A stretch of 64,000 nt of DNA from SG8-40 sp963792855 (GTDB lineage Bacteria; Pseudomonadota; Gammaproteobacteria; Burkholderiales; Eutrophovitaceae), in contig CAWBXZ010000007.1 in NCBI GenBank assembly GCA_963792855.1, positions 190,649-254,648 of the forward strand. The letters run 5' to 3'. A model generated the notes under the pieces. It saw only the letters and a list, made by a program, of their open reading frames with translations, searched no databases and was not told the origin of the DNA. The first letter of the stretch is position 1, and each line of letters starts with the position of its first letter. This document shows positions 9,255 through 18,373 of this stretch, piece after piece. The position numbers were made by a program, and so were the translations under genes.

Positions 9255-9291
9255 CTACACCAGCTGTTCACCAACTATAAGGAGGAATGAT

Positions 9292-9669
9292 ATGGAAGGC
9301 ACTACCCTGTTCGAACGTCTTGGCGGCTCAACCGGCATTAACGCATTGGTGGAGGACATCGTCGCACTTCACATGGAAAATCCGGTGATCCGGGCACGTT
9401 TTCGTCCCTACCTGGATACTCCCGACAAACTCGAGACGACCAAGAAGCACCTTCGCGCGTTCCTGGAAGCGGGCAGCGGGGGCGCTGCGCAATACTCTGG
9501 TCGGAGCATGGAAGACGCCCACCGCGGGATGAACATCAGCGAGGCCGAGTATATGGCCGCGACCGATGACATCCTCACGGCCCTGCGCCAGCACCGCATT
9601 GACGATCAGACACAGAACGATGTGCTTGCTATCGCATACTCGCTGAAAGGCGAAATCATGCACGTATAA
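9292..9669 (+). CDS. Group I truncated haemoglobin
   Basis: 125 aa, the normal size for 2-over-2 globins. It begins TLFERLGGSTGINALVEDIV, the helix A/B motif of the group. It carries a FxxYLD... CD region, and the proximal histidine lies in DAHRGMNIS (about residue 77). A strong AAGGAGGA ribosome site precedes the ATG. Group I proteins bind O2 and NO, and in other bacteria they detoxify NO or sense/deliver oxygen. Its control by the neighbouring TetR protein is supported by matching palindromes in front of both genes. A group III truncated haemoglobin occurs separately at 31107. Confidence 0.9.
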   Translation: MEGTTLFERLGGSTGINALVEDIVALHMENPVIRARFRPYLDTPDKLETTKKHLRAFLEAGSGGAAQYSGRSMEDAHRGMNISEAEYMAATDDILTALRQHRIDDQTQNDVLAIAYSLKGEIMHV

Positions 9670-9999
9670 GGTGTGCGTCCAGACGGTACGGCAGCGCGGC
9701 TCAGTTTGTGTTCGGTATGGTCCGCGCGGCCGTACAGCTGGTTTGACTCGAGTGTCACTGCTGAATTCCGGATTTTGACACCGGTCGGCAAAGAGTGCGC
9801 CGTCGCATTTTTTCATACTGGTGCGCCTCGTTCTGAAATAGACCAACACTGAAGTAAAGTCGGGCGGGCAGGCGGGTCGCCGGGGTCAGGCAGAGCCGAT
9901 TTTTCAACTGACTTCCGGCCTTGTCAGACGTGTCGACTGGTCGCGGTTTTGTGGCACTCTTGACTGGTCGTTAGTCATCACCCAGATTCTGAATCACTC
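9670..9999. other. 330-bp intergenic region
   Basis: It lies between the globin and the dehydrogenase. AATAGACC at 9837-9844 matches one half of the TetR palindrome, but the other half is missing. No terminator or RNA gene is evident. Confidence 0.35.
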
Positions 10000-11103
10000 A
10001 TGTCAAAGTCAATCGAATCGATTTCCAGCCGCGTCTTCGGCGCGCCTTTGCGTTACATCCAGGGCCCGGGCGTGCTTGGCGAGATCGGCGCCGTGGCATC
10101 GCTGGCCGGAAAGAATGCCCTGCTGGTGGCCGACCAGTTTGTGCTCGATCTCGTTGGCGTGCCGATTGCCGAGTCCTGCCGCCGGTCCGGTGTGTCATTG
10201 ACGCACGCGCTGTTCAACGGCGAAATCACACCCGCCGAGATAGAACGGCTGTGCAAGCAGGTTGCCTCCTCACCGGTTGACGTGGTGATCGCCGCAGGCG
10301 GCGGCAAGGGCATCGACGCCGGCAAGGCGGTTGCCAGCCATCTGGATGTCGCAGTCATTACGTTGCCGACAATCGCGTCGAACGACGCGCCTACGAGCAA
10401 GATTTTCGTTGTCTATCGTGAAGATCATCGCCTGCTCGGGGTTCAGCACATGAAGTCCAACCCTCTTGCGGTCGTGGTCGACACCAGCTTGATCGCGCGC
10501 GCGCCGAAGAAACTTTTGCTGGCCGGCATCGGCGATGCCATTTCCAAGAAGTTCGAAGTCGCGCAGTGTTTCAAGGCCGGCGCAAAGACGATGTACGGCG
10601 CGCGCGGAACACTGGCTGCCAACGCGTTGGCTGACCTTTGCTATACGACGCTGCTGGAAAATTCGGAGGGCGCAATAGCGGCAGTCGAACGGAAAGAACC
10701 GAATGCCCATCTTGAATCTCTGGTCGAAGCCACGGTATTGCTGAGCGGGTTGTGTTTCGAGAATGGCGGCCTGTCCATTGCCCATGCAATGACCCGCGGG
10801 TTGACCGCGATACCCGAAACCGCGCACGAATTGCATGGCCTGCAAGTGGCCTATGGCTTGTTGATCCAGCTGCAACTGGAAAACCGGCCAGCCGGGTTCG
10901 TAAACGAACTGCGACAGTTCTACTCGCAAACGGGCCTTCCTCTGCACTTGCGCGACCTGGGGCTCAAGCAGCCTGCAAGTCCAGAGCAAATCAGGACGAT
11001 TGCAACGCAGACGCTGACCGCGCCCTACATCGCGAACTTCGAACGCAGCCTGGACGCGGCCGATTTTGTTGCGGCCCTGGAGGCCGTCGAGTCACAGGAC
11101 TAG
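10000..11103 (+). CDS. gldA: Iron/zinc-containing glycerol dehydrogenase-like enzyme (GldA family)
   Basis: 367 aa, full length for GldA. It would oxidise glycerol or a related polyol with NAD+. The NAD-binding N-terminal half contains AAGGGKGIDAGKAV (about residues 98-111) and TLPTIASNDAPTS. Metal ligands expected for the family are all present: Asp179 in GIGDAISKKFE, His262 in LSIAHAMTRG and His279 in ETAHELHG. No dihydroxyacetone kinase or glycerol facilitator is nearby, so the true substrate could be another 1,2-diol or hydroxy ketone. Confidence 0.88.
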   Translation: MSKSIESISSRVFGAPLRYIQGPGVLGEIGAVASLAGKNALLVADQFVLDLVGVPIAESCRRSGVSLTHALFNGEITPAEIERLCKQVASSPVDVVIAAGGGKGIDAGKAVASHLDVAVITLPTIASNDAPTSKIFVVYREDHRLLGVQHMKSNPLAVVVDTSLIARAPKKLLLAGIGDAISKKFEVAQCFKAGAKTMYGARGTLAANALADLCYTTLLENSEGAIAAVERKEPNAHLESLVEATVLLSGLCFENGGLSIAHAMTRGLTAIPETAHELHGLQVAYGLLIQLQLENRPAGFVNELRQFYSQTGLPLHLRDLGLKQPASPEQIRTIATQTLTAPYIANFERSLDAADFVAALEAVESQD

Positions 11104-11187
11104 AAACGGATATGTCCTGGCGCAGTCCCGATAGCCGGATCACTCGCCGAAAAGGCGCGGAAATGGCGCCGCCAACCGGAGCGCGTG

Positions 11188-11988
11188 ATGGAACGCGCTG
11201 AAATGGTTCGGGAGTATCTCCGTGCGTTGGGCCTGCACACACGCGAACCCGGTTTCGGCCTGCTCAACGATATGGTGGCAAGGCATGTCGCCACCTTTGC
11301 GTTCAGTAGCGTTGGAAGTTTGCTCGGAGAGTATTTGCCGCTCGACTTCGAATCGCTGTTCCAGCGGATCGTCGTTCAGCGACGCGGCGGGTATTGTTTT
11401 CAACACAATGGGTTGATGTTCGGGATCCTGGAGGAGCTGGGATTTTCACCTACGCTCTATCTCGCGCGCGTGATCTACAACCAGAATACGCATCCGGGCC
11501 TTACACACCGGATTTCGATGGTCGAGCATGAAGGCCGCAACTACGTGCTGGATGTCGGTTTCGGACCTCTCGGTCCCAGGATTCCGGTCCCCATGTCGGA
11601 GACCGAAGCGAAGGACGGCGAAAAGGTGTTCCGTATTTCGCAGCGCCAGCCCGGTGAATACCACGTACAGGTATTCAAGGACGACGCGTTCTTCTCGCTA
11701 TACCGGTTCGAGATGGTGCGCTACGGACAGTCCGATTGCGAACTGGGGCACTTCTACTCACACCGGCATCCCGACGCAACCTTCGTGAATCATCTGGTCG
11801 TGTCTTTGCTGCTCGAGAATGAAACCCGTTCATTGCGCAATCTGGAATATTCAGTCATTGGACAATCCGGTGCTCGTACCAGCGCGGTCATCAATTCGGC
11901 GCAGCTCAGGCAAATCCTTGTCGGGGAGTTTGGTTGCCAGGTCAGCGAAGCGGAGAGTCAGCGGCTGTTCGAAAGGGTTTCGGCCTGA
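11188..11988 (+). CDS. Arylamine N-acetyltransferase
   Basis: 266 aa from the ATG at 11188, chosen over the GTG at 11185 because GGAG is 6 nt upstream. It transfers acetyl or other acyl groups from CoA to arylamines and hydrazines through a cysteine. The catalytic triad is visible: Cys70 in QRRGGYCFQHN, His in GLTHRISMV (about 108) and Asp in YVLDVGFG (about 123). These are canonical for NAT. It begins about 85 bp after the GldA-like gene in the same direction and may be co-transcribed. The physiological substrate is unknown. Confidence 0.93.
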   Translation: MERAEMVREYLRALGLHTREPGFGLLNDMVARHVATFAFSSVGSLLGEYLPLDFESLFQRIVVQRRGGYCFQHNGLMFGILEELGFSPTLYLARVIYNQNTHPGLTHRISMVEHEGRNYVLDVGFGPLGPRIPVPMSETEAKDGEKVFRISQRQPGEYHVQVFKDDAFFSLYRFEMVRYGQSDCELGHFYSHRHPDATFVNHLVVSLLLENETRSLRNLEYSVIGQSGARTSAVINSAQLRQILVGEFGCQVSEAESQRLFERVSA

Positions 11989-12025
11989 CCATGGCCAGCA
12001 TCCCGTCTTGCGAGTGCCCGGCATC

Positions 12026-12376
12026 ATGGAACCCGGGAAGATACTAGCCGTCGCTGCGCTGATCTGGCTGATCGCCTCGTTCCTTGCGATGGCGCGATCC
12101 ATCCGGCGCGGCAGGGAACTGGCGGAAATGCTTTCGACCCGGCATCCGGAAACCTGGGAAACGCTGGGCCGCCCGCGCCCGGGCTACTTCGAAAGTGCCA
12201 GGCGAACACGGTTTTCGCGTTTCGTGGGGCGCCGCGAGTTCGAGCAACTCGGTGACGAAATACTCGCCGCGCAGTTCGAGGCCTACCGAAAAAACGAAGC
12301 CCGCATCGTGTTGTCTGCAATACTGAGCGGGAGCGTTCTGGCCTTGCTGGTTCTCGCGCTGCGCTACTTCACCTGA
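12026..12376 (+). CDS. Small two-helix membrane protein resembling UspB in architecture
   Basis: 116 aa. One membrane helix lies at residues 6-23 and another at the C-terminus (about 96-114), separated by a basic, amphipathic segment with RRGRELAEMLSTRHPETWETLG and an FEAYRKNEARIV region. This helix-linker-helix arrangement, with a charged segment just before the last helix, is like universal stress protein B, but identity is low by eye. It starts 38 bp after the acetyltransferase stop. Function unknown. Confidence 0.6.
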   Translation: MEPGKILAVAALIWLIASFLAMARSIRRGRELAEMLSTRHPETWETLGRPRPGYFESARRTRFSRFVGRREFEQLGDEILAAQFEAYRKNEARIVLSAILSGSVLALLVLALRYFT

Positions 12377-12452
12377 AGTCGGCAGCCGCTTGCTTGTCTT
12401 CCTTTCGAACCTGGCGCACCGCTTTGCACGATAAGCGCTAGCAAGGCAGCGC

Positions 12453-13193
12453 TTACTTCAGCGTTGCGGCAATTTCCCGAACTTCTTCAGGCGTGTGCTC
12501 GCCCGCGAGCGGCGTACCGGGCATCAGATACTTCCCCATGTCCATTCCGCCAATCATGACCGGCTCATAGCCGACGTCGCGTATCAGCGGTGATGCAATC
12601 GCGACGGCGCCGGCATCATCGCTCGCGATCGGCATGCCGATACGGCCCGGCTGCTGGTATGCATTTCCCATATTCACATAGCCGATCGCATTGAAAGCGC
12701 GGACGACGCGCGCACCCGGCAGCAGTTCCAGTGATGCGAGGCCAGCGCCTTTCTCACGCGCCCACGTTGCAAGCTCGCCATCACGCCAAACGAAGGGATT
12801 GCAGGTATCGATCACCACCTTGCCCTTGATGAGGTCTCCGAGATCCTTGCGAACGTCGGGAAGCGCATGGTACGGGACCGAGATCATGACCACTTCGCCA
12901 AAGGCGGCAGCCTGCCGCGGCGAGCCGGCCAGTGCATTGTCCCCGAGCCGCGCGGCCAGCGCCTCATCGTGATCAATATTGCGTGAGGAGAACATGACTG
13001 TGTGGCCGGCCCTGACCCAGCTGCTGCCGATGGCACTGCCGACCTTGCCGGAACCCACGATGCCGATTTTCATCTTGCCGGATGCCGCGCGTGTTGAAAG
13101 CGGCAAACCGCCGAGCGCCAATGTAGCAGCGGCAACCCCCGTGATCTCGAGAAACCGGCGACGGTGTCGTTTATCGACGTGCTTCACTTTCAT
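12453..13193 (-). CDS. Secreted F420-dependent NADP reductase-like (Rossmann) protein with Tat signal
   Basis: 246 aa from the ATG at 13193, which has AGGAGG 7 nt upstream. A twin-arginine-like signal is seen (HRRRFLEITGVAAATLALGG). After it comes a Rossmann dinucleotide site KIGIVGSGKVGSAIG, then FSSRN, ISVPYHALPDV, VIDTCNPF and VVRAFNAIG, typical of the NADP-oxidoreductase coenzyme-F420-dependent domain. These proteins reduce or oxidise small substrates with NADPH. Export through Tat as a folded cofactor-bound protein would make sense, but the substrate is unknown. It is convergent with the preceding small membrane gene. Confidence 0.8.
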   Translation of the reverse strand: MKVKHVDKRHRRRFLEITGVAAATLALGGLPLSTRAASGKMKIGIVGSGKVGSAIGSSWVRAGHTVMFSSRNIDHDEALAARLGDNALAGSPRQAAAFGEVVMISVPYHALPDVRKDLGDLIKGKVVIDTCNPFVWRDGELATWAREKGAGLASLELLPGARVVRAFNAIGYVNMGNAYQQPGRIGMPIASDDAGAVAIASPLIRDVGYEPVMIGGMDMGKYLMPGTPLAGEHTPEEVREIAATLK

Positions 13194-13387
13194 GGCAAGC
13201 CTCCTGAAACAGGAACAAGTGTGGAACCGCAAAAAACCCGACTGCCGGTTTATCCGGCAATCGGTCGATGAGATGAGTCAGGTTCGATCCCGTTGCCCGA
13301 TTTTCGTTCCGTTCATTCAGGCCGGGCAGCCTGCGTGGCCCAACCGTCCGCGGTTTCGATCGGACGCAATCGCCGTCGGAACCAGTG

Positions 13388-13419
13388 ATTACCCCCGGCG
13401 CCGAAGGGCCGGGGGTAAT
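13388..13419. terminator. Strong stem-loop (12-bp perfect stem)
   Basis: ATTACCCCCGGC and GCCGGGGGTAAT flank an 8-nt loop. There is no long T tract. Its position between the sulfatase stop and the start of the leftward Rossmann gene makes it a candidate transcriptional punctuation or mRNA-stabilising hairpin. Confidence 0.5.
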
Positions 13420-13442
13420 GAAGCCAGCGCCTCCTGCTGTCA

Positions 13443-13471
13443 GGCAACCTGTCGCCGATTGGCAGGTTGCC
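13443..13471 (-). terminator. Stem-loop just past the sulfatase stop
   Basis: GGCAACCTG and CAGGTTGCC form a 9-bp stem about 7 nt downstream of the sulfatase stop on the minus strand. No T run follows, so it may act with the next hairpin rather than as a classic terminator. Confidence 0.45.
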
Positions 13472-13477
13472 GGAACA

Positions 13478-15886
13478 TCAATACGCGTTACGCGGAAGAG
13501 TGCGCGGCGGCACCGTGTTCTCGTCCGAGACGGTGATGATCACGCGATCGAGTGCGCCGTTGTAGGCGTACGGGTCGGCGTACATCTTCGACACCTGGGT
13601 GCCGGTATCCCGTCCGATGTCGAAGGTCTCCGCCAATGAGTACGTGCTGACATGCATAAGCGGCATCTCTGTCTCGTCCACTTTGACGCCATTGATATAG
13701 AGCTCGCCCTTGCCGCCGAACTCCCTGGTCTTGATGAAGTTGAACTTCACATCGACCGGGCCCCTGTCCAGCGGCTTGGATTCGAGGATGTAATGCACGC
13801 CGTCGAGGTAGTTGTAGTCGTAGTACACGCGTTCGTTCTTGACGAACATCGAGAATCCGCCCGTCATGCCGCCGACCGCTACGAGCACGCCTGACTCGCC
13901 GCCCTTGCGTTCGAGACGGGTTTCAATGGTGTGTGCGCGGTTCTTGACCGGCGCGGAAGATTTTTCTGCGATGCGAACCGCGCCCGGTGCGTAGTAGACG
14001 AACTCCTTCTGATCGCCGAACAGCCGGTCCTGTTGCTTGCCGAGGCGCGCGATCATGTCGTCGTAGAGCGGATAGACGTTGTACTTCCAGGCTTCCTCAT
14101 CGAATATCGCGACCAATTCAGCCAGTTTCTCCGGGTTCTCTTTCGCCAGGTTGCGTGACTCGGAGAAGTCCTCGGCGACGTGGTAAAGCTCCCACTCGTC
14201 CTGGTCGAATGGCAGAACGACATTCACGTCCCACGGCATGCGGTTGCCGTGCAGGGTGACCGCCTTCCAGCCATCGGCCCAGATGGCGCGGTTGCCGAAC
14301 ATTTCGTAGTACTGGCGTTGCTTGGCATTGGGCGCATCCGGATTGTCGAAGGCATACTTCATCGACACCCCGTCCATCGGTTGCTGCTTCACGCCGTGAT
14401 ACTCCTCGGGGACCGCGACGCCGGCGGCTTCGAGTATGGTCGGCGCGATGTCGCTGATGTGGTGATACTGGCTGCGAATCTCGCCTTTGGCCTGGATGCC
14501 GTTTGGCCAGTGTACGACGAGGTGATCTTGCTGGCCGCCGCGGTGCTCCGATTGCTTGAAGTACCGGAATGGCGTGTTGCCGGCCATCGCCCAGCCGGCG
14601 TGGTAGTGCGGATAGGTGTTCGCCCGGCCCCAGTCTTCGAGAGCACGCAGGTTCGCATCGAGCGGGGTCTGCAGGCCGTTCAGAACATAGGTTTCATTGA
14701 AAGTCCCGGCGAGGCCGCCTTCGCCGCTGGCGCCGTTGTCGGCCGTGACGAAGATCAGCGTATTGTCGAGCTCGCCGATGCGCTTGAGTTCGTTGACAAC
14801 ACGGCCGATCTGGAGATCAACCCATTCCATTTGCGCGGCGAACACTTCCATCTGTCGCGCGTACAGTTTCTTTTCCCTTGCGGGCAGCGAGTCCCATGCA
14901 GGGATTGCTTCGATGCGTTCCGTCAGTTCCGTGTTGGCGGGAACGATGCCCAGTTCCTTCTGGCGCGCGATGATCTGTTCGCGGGCCTTGTCCCAGCCCA
15001 TGTCGAATTTGCCCTTGTACTTGTTGATGTGGCTGTCGGGCGCGTGGTGCGGCGAATGCATCGAGCCCGACGCCCACAGCATCATGAACGGCAGATCGGG
15101 TTTGATTGACTTGTGTCCGGTGATCCATTCGATCGCGCGGTCAGCGAGATCCTTATCGAGGTGCACGGACTTGCGATACGGCTCCGGCGTGTGGTCGTTC
15201 CACATCACCGGCACGAACTGATGTACGTCGGCTGCCATGAACGTGTAGGCATGCTGAAAGCCTTCGCCGCTTGGCCAGCGATCGAACGGTCCGACCTGCG
15301 AGACTTCGTACAGTGGTGTGTGGTCCCACTTGCCCAGCGCATAGTTGATGTAGCCGGCTTCGGCCAGGTAATTGGCCACGGACTTCGCGGACTCCGGCAT
15401 CACGGCGTTATAACCGGGGAAGCCCATTGCGGTCAGCGCATGGCTGCCCAGCCCGATCGAGTGCGGATTGCGCCCCGCCATCAGCGAAGCGCGGCTTGGC
15501 GAACACAGTGCCGTCGTGTGAAAGTTGTTGAAGCGCAGGCCATTCGCTGCCAGCGCATCAATGTTTGGAGTCTCTATCAGCCCGCCGAAACTGCCGACCT
15601 GGGCGAAGCCGACATCGTCGAGCAAAAAGATAATGACGTTTGGCGCGTCCTTCCCTGGTTCGTCGTACTCGGGCCACCACTCCTTCGAGTCCTCGTAGCG
15701 TTCCGCGATCACGCCGCCAAAACCTTCGACTTTCTTGATTTTGAGGCCGTCGACCATCTGTACCCCGTACTTCTCCGGAGCGGGCTTGGGCGCTGCCGCC
15801 TCCTTGCTTGTTTCGGATTCCGTGTCGCAAGCGGCGAGCGAAAGTCCGAGTATCGAGGCAGCGAGAAAACGAATAAACATCATCAT
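13478..15886 (-). CDS. Arylsulfatase-family lipoprotein
   Basis: 802 aa from the first of three consecutive ATGs at 15886, with AGGGG about 8 nt upstream. It is exported: the hydrophobic start ends in the lipobox LAAC (Cys20). The catalytic domain starts at PNVIIFLLDD, where Asp90-Asp91 bind Ca2+. The formylglycine site C128-S-P-S-R132 is followed by ASLMAGR. FVTADNGAS and ALGKWDH are further sulfatase motifs. After the alkaline-phosphatase-like domain there is an extra C-terminal beta-rich domain (about 650-802), as in large bacterial arylsulfatases. It would release sulfate from sulfate esters at the cell surface. Activity needs a formylglycine-generating enzyme, which is not in the window. 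Confidence 0.92.
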   Translation of the reverse strand: MMMFIRFLAASILGLSLAACDTESETSKEAAAPKPAPEKYGVQMVDGLKIKKVEGFGGVIAERYEDSKEWWPEYDEPGKDAPNVIIFLLDDVGFAQVGSFGGLIETPNIDALAANGLRFNNFHTTALCSPSRASLMAGRNPHSIGLGSHALTAMGFPGYNAVMPESAKSVANYLAEAGYINYALGKWDHTPLYEVSQVGPFDRWPSGEGFQHAYTFMAADVHQFVPVMWNDHTPEPYRKSVHLDKDLADRAIEWITGHKSIKPDLPFMMLWASGSMHSPHHAPDSHINKYKGKFDMGWDKAREQIIARQKELGIVPANTELTERIEAIPAWDSLPAREKKLYARQMEVFAAQMEWVDLQIGRVVNELKRIGELDNTLIFVTADNGASGEGGLAGTFNETYVLNGLQTPLDANLRALEDWGRANTYPHYHAGWAMAGNTPFRYFKQSEHRGGQQDHLVVHWPNGIQAKGEIRSQYHHISDIAPTILEAAGVAVPEEYHGVKQQPMDGVSMKYAFDNPDAPNAKQRQYYEMFGNRAIWADGWKAVTLHGNRMPWDVNVVLPFDQDEWELYHVAEDFSESRNLAKENPEKLAELVAIFDEEAWKYNVYPLYDDMIARLGKQQDRLFGDQKEFVYYAPGAVRIAEKSSAPVKNRAHTIETRLERKGGESGVLVAVGGMTGGFSMFVKNERVYYDYNYLDGVHYILESKPLDRGPVDVKFNFIKTREFGGKGELYINGVKVDETEMPLMHVSTYSLAETFDIGRDTGTQVSKMYADPYAYNGALDRVIITVSDENTVPPRTLPRNAY

Positions 15887-16288
15887 GGGAGTCACCCCTT
15901 TCAAAAAGTCACATTCGAAGGTCGTGGAAGCGGCCATTCGCCTCTTGGTGATTGCGCCACATTTCGGAATTAGCGAATGGACGGTTACATCCGAAAGTCC
16001 GAGGTGTCGTGACGCGGTGTCAATGGTCCGGCCGGGAGCGAAATTTGTGTGGAACCCGGCCAGGGTATTTAACTGGCTTTTTGCCGCCTCGGGCATTGTT
16101 CCGGAACAAACACGTTACGGTCTCGATCAGCAGAAGTTGCACTGTCTTGTCCGGCAACGTCGCCCTGCCGGCGACGGTGAGCCGCGATCAGGTGTCGTTG
16201 GCGAGTGTGATGTATGCGGGGAATTGTACCGTGTTGCGCCGGACCTTACCGCGGTTGGCGAGGCGCACCGGCTTGCTCAGGGCGAACG
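15887..16288. other. 400-bp intergenic region with a 14-bp palindrome
   Basis: It lies upstream of the sulfatase and downstream of the yaeQ stop. TTGTTCCGGAACAA at 16096-16109 is perfectly palindromic and could be an operator about 210 bp ahead of the sulfatase. Crossing open frames look like noise. Confidence 0.4.
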
Positions 16289-16831
16289 CTAGCCGGTGTG
16301 TCTTTGCTGAGGGACCAGTTGCACGGTGTCGTTGGCGCTGGATGCCCAGACGTGCCCGTCCTGAATGGTTATCTGCAAATCCATGTTGCGCGCGGCAAGT
16401 CCGGCAAGCGCCTGGGTATCGGGCTGCGGCAGATCGACCACCATCAGTTTATTCAGGCGCGCCAGCGAGATTTCATTTTGTTGCCACCACAACTGCGCGG
16501 CCCGGCCGCCGTAACTGTAGACGATCACCTTGTCGGCGCGCCCGCAGGCTTTGCGGATCCGTTTCTCGTCCGGCAGGCCGACATCGATCCACAACTGGAT
16601 ATTGCCGGTCAGATCCTTGCGCCACAGATCCGGCTCGTCATCGGTGCTCAATCCTGCTCCGAACGTCAATGCCTCGTCGGCGTTCAGTGCGAATGCGAGC
16701 AGTCGAACCATCATGCGCTCCTCGGTCTCTGACGGATGGCGCGCCACGGTAAGCGTGTGGTCCTGATAGTAGTTGCGGTCCATGTCGGTGACATGAATCT
16801 CCGCCTTGCAGATGGTTGCCTTGAGGGCCAT
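16289..16831 (-). CDS. yaeQ: YaeQ family protein
   Basis: 180 aa, the standard YaeQ length. The sequence starts MALKATICKAEIHVTDMDRNYY and contains HTLTVARHPSETEERMMVRLLAFALNA, then GLSTDDEPDLW and a central LWIDVGLPDEKRIRKACGRADKV block, all highly characteristic. YaeQ adopts a PD-(D/E)xK nuclease-like fold, and its Escherichia coli relative was linked to RfaH suppression, but no biochemical role is settled. It stands alone on the minus strand, 80 bp from the ATPase gene. Confidence 0.95.
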   Translation of the reverse strand: MALKATICKAEIHVTDMDRNYYQDHTLTVARHPSETEERMMVRLLAFALNADEALTFGAGLSTDDEPDLWRKDLTGNIQLWIDVGLPDEKRIRKACGRADKVIVYSYGGRAAQLWWQQNEISLARLNKLMVVDLPQPDTQALAGLAARNMDLQITIQDGHVWASSANDTVQLVPQQRHTG

Positions 16832-16912
16832 GTGATGGTGCTATGGGTGAGAATGTGGTGAGCCAGGATGCCGAACGTGTCATGTCCGACGCGTCGTGAA
16901 AGTGATGGCGGA

Positions 16913-18097
16913 TTACTCCGGCAATACCGGCATGACGCGTTTCAGGTAGCCATCGAACAACGGAACGGTAAAGCTGTTGTCGCCATGCGAAGGACTGTAA
17001 ATCATGCCTTTGCCAATCAATGTCGCGCGCGTGGGCGCGACGGACTGTACTTCCTTTTTGAGAATTTGCGCGATGTCACCCGACCGCCTTGCTCCGGGTT
17101 CGAGTTCAGCCATCGCGCGCAAGTATTTCTTTTCCACCGGCGTCAGTCGGTCAAAACGCACCCGGAAGAAACTGGCATCCAGCTCCGCAATCGCCAGTTC
17201 GGTGGCGGACACGGCGTCCTCGCGGGTGATCGGGGATTGGCTTGCACAGTGCCAGCAGTGCTTGCCCCACTCCTGCAGGAAATACGGATAGGCCTGCGTT
17301 TGCTGAAGAATTTCCTGTAGCGCCCCGTCTTCATAGCGTACGTCTCGTTCGAGTGCGGGTGCGACCAGCGCCTTGCGCGCGTCCTTTTCGGCGAGCGGGC
17401 CGATCTCCGGAAACTCGAACATCCGCTCGGCATACGACTTGGCGCGCCCGGCACGCCCGACCAGTTGCGGAAGCCCGGCACCGATAAGGACGATAGGCAA
17501 CTGTGCTTGCGCGCACCGGTGCAGCGCGGTGATCAGCGACGCGAATTCGTCCTCGGCGACGTACTGCAACTCATCGATGAAAAAAACGACGGCGGTGTGC
17601 TTTTCTTTTGCTGCCTTGCCGACCTCGAGGAAAAGTTCGATCAGATCGTGTTCCAGATCGCCCGAATCGGCGACGCCGGGCGTATTGCCCAGATCCACAC
17701 CGAATTCCACGTCACGGTATTTCACCTTCATGGCGTTGACGAAACCGCCGAGTACTTTCAGCGCTTGCTGGGCGAGGTTGCCGGCCGCGGCGACCCGGTC
17801 CAGTTTCAGCAGCGCGGAGCGCAGGTGCGGAATCAGCAGCGCTGGAAGCGAGCGTTTTTCCGGTGCTTCCATGCTGACCACCACAAATCCCCGCGCCTCG
17901 GATTCCTGGGCGATGCGGGTCAGCAGCACGGTCTTGCCGACACCGCGCAACCCGACCAGCAGCAGGCTGCGCGCAGCCAGGCCGTTGCGAAACCGGTCGA
18001 GTGCGATCGCCGCTCTCTCGATGATCTCGTCCCGGCCTGCCAGTTCCGGTGGCAGGGTGCCGGCGCCCGGGGCATAGGGGTTGGTGCGCGGGTCCAT
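16913..18097 (-). CDS. P-loop AAA-type ATPase (Orc1/ArsR-HTH-like organisation)
   Basis: 394 aa soluble protein. Walker A is LVGLRGVGKTVLL (about residues 47-59) and Walker B is VVFFIDELQYV (about 170-180). A sensor-like VLIGAGLPQL follows, then an arginine-rich lid. The C-terminal third (about 295-394), including TPVEKKYLRAMAELEPGARRSGDIAQILKKE, looks like a winged helix, suggesting nucleic-acid contact. Such stand-alone ATPases occur with and without toxin or mobile-element partners. None is adjacent here: YaeQ lies downstream and a cytochrome upstream. Function unknown. Confidence 0.75.
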   Translation of the reverse strand: MDPRTNPYAPGAGTLPPELAGRDEIIERAAIALDRFRNGLAARSLLLVGLRGVGKTVLLTRIAQESEARGFVVVSMEAPEKRSLPALLIPHLRSALLKLDRVAAAGNLAQQALKVLGGFVNAMKVKYRDVEFGVDLGNTPGVADSGDLEHDLIELFLEVGKAAKEKHTAVVFFIDELQYVAEDEFASLITALHRCAQAQLPIVLIGAGLPQLVGRAGRAKSYAERMFEFPEIGPLAEKDARKALVAPALERDVRYEDGALQEILQQTQAYPYFLQEWGKHCWHCASQSPITREDAVSATELAIAELDASFFRVRFDRLTPVEKKYLRAMAELEPGARRSGDIAQILKKEVQSVAPTRATLIGKGMIYSPSHGDNSFTVPLFDGYLKRVMPVLPE

Positions 18098-18373
18098 GTA
18101 TACGGATGTTACTCGATGTTATGGAAAAACACTAATACGAGTAACTTCGCTAACTTTGTCGTTTGATTGCCATAGTGCGCGTTGGCCCCAGGGCACCGAG
18201 GCGCTTCCCGCCGCGCAAGCCGGGTGTTGTGGTTGCCGATTTCCAATACGGCGCGAGACTTCAATCCATGCTGTTGAAGAATGAAAGGCGGCGGTCTTGC
18301 CCGGCCATCCGAGCCCGCAAACGAGCCTGTCCCGACTGCCGTTCGCGTCGATGGCCCGGTTGTCCGCCAGCAA

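Noticed and set aside
14180..15109. 309-codon open frame antisense to the sulfatase
   Set aside because: Mirror of a GC-rich coding gene on the other strand; no motif or ribosome site.
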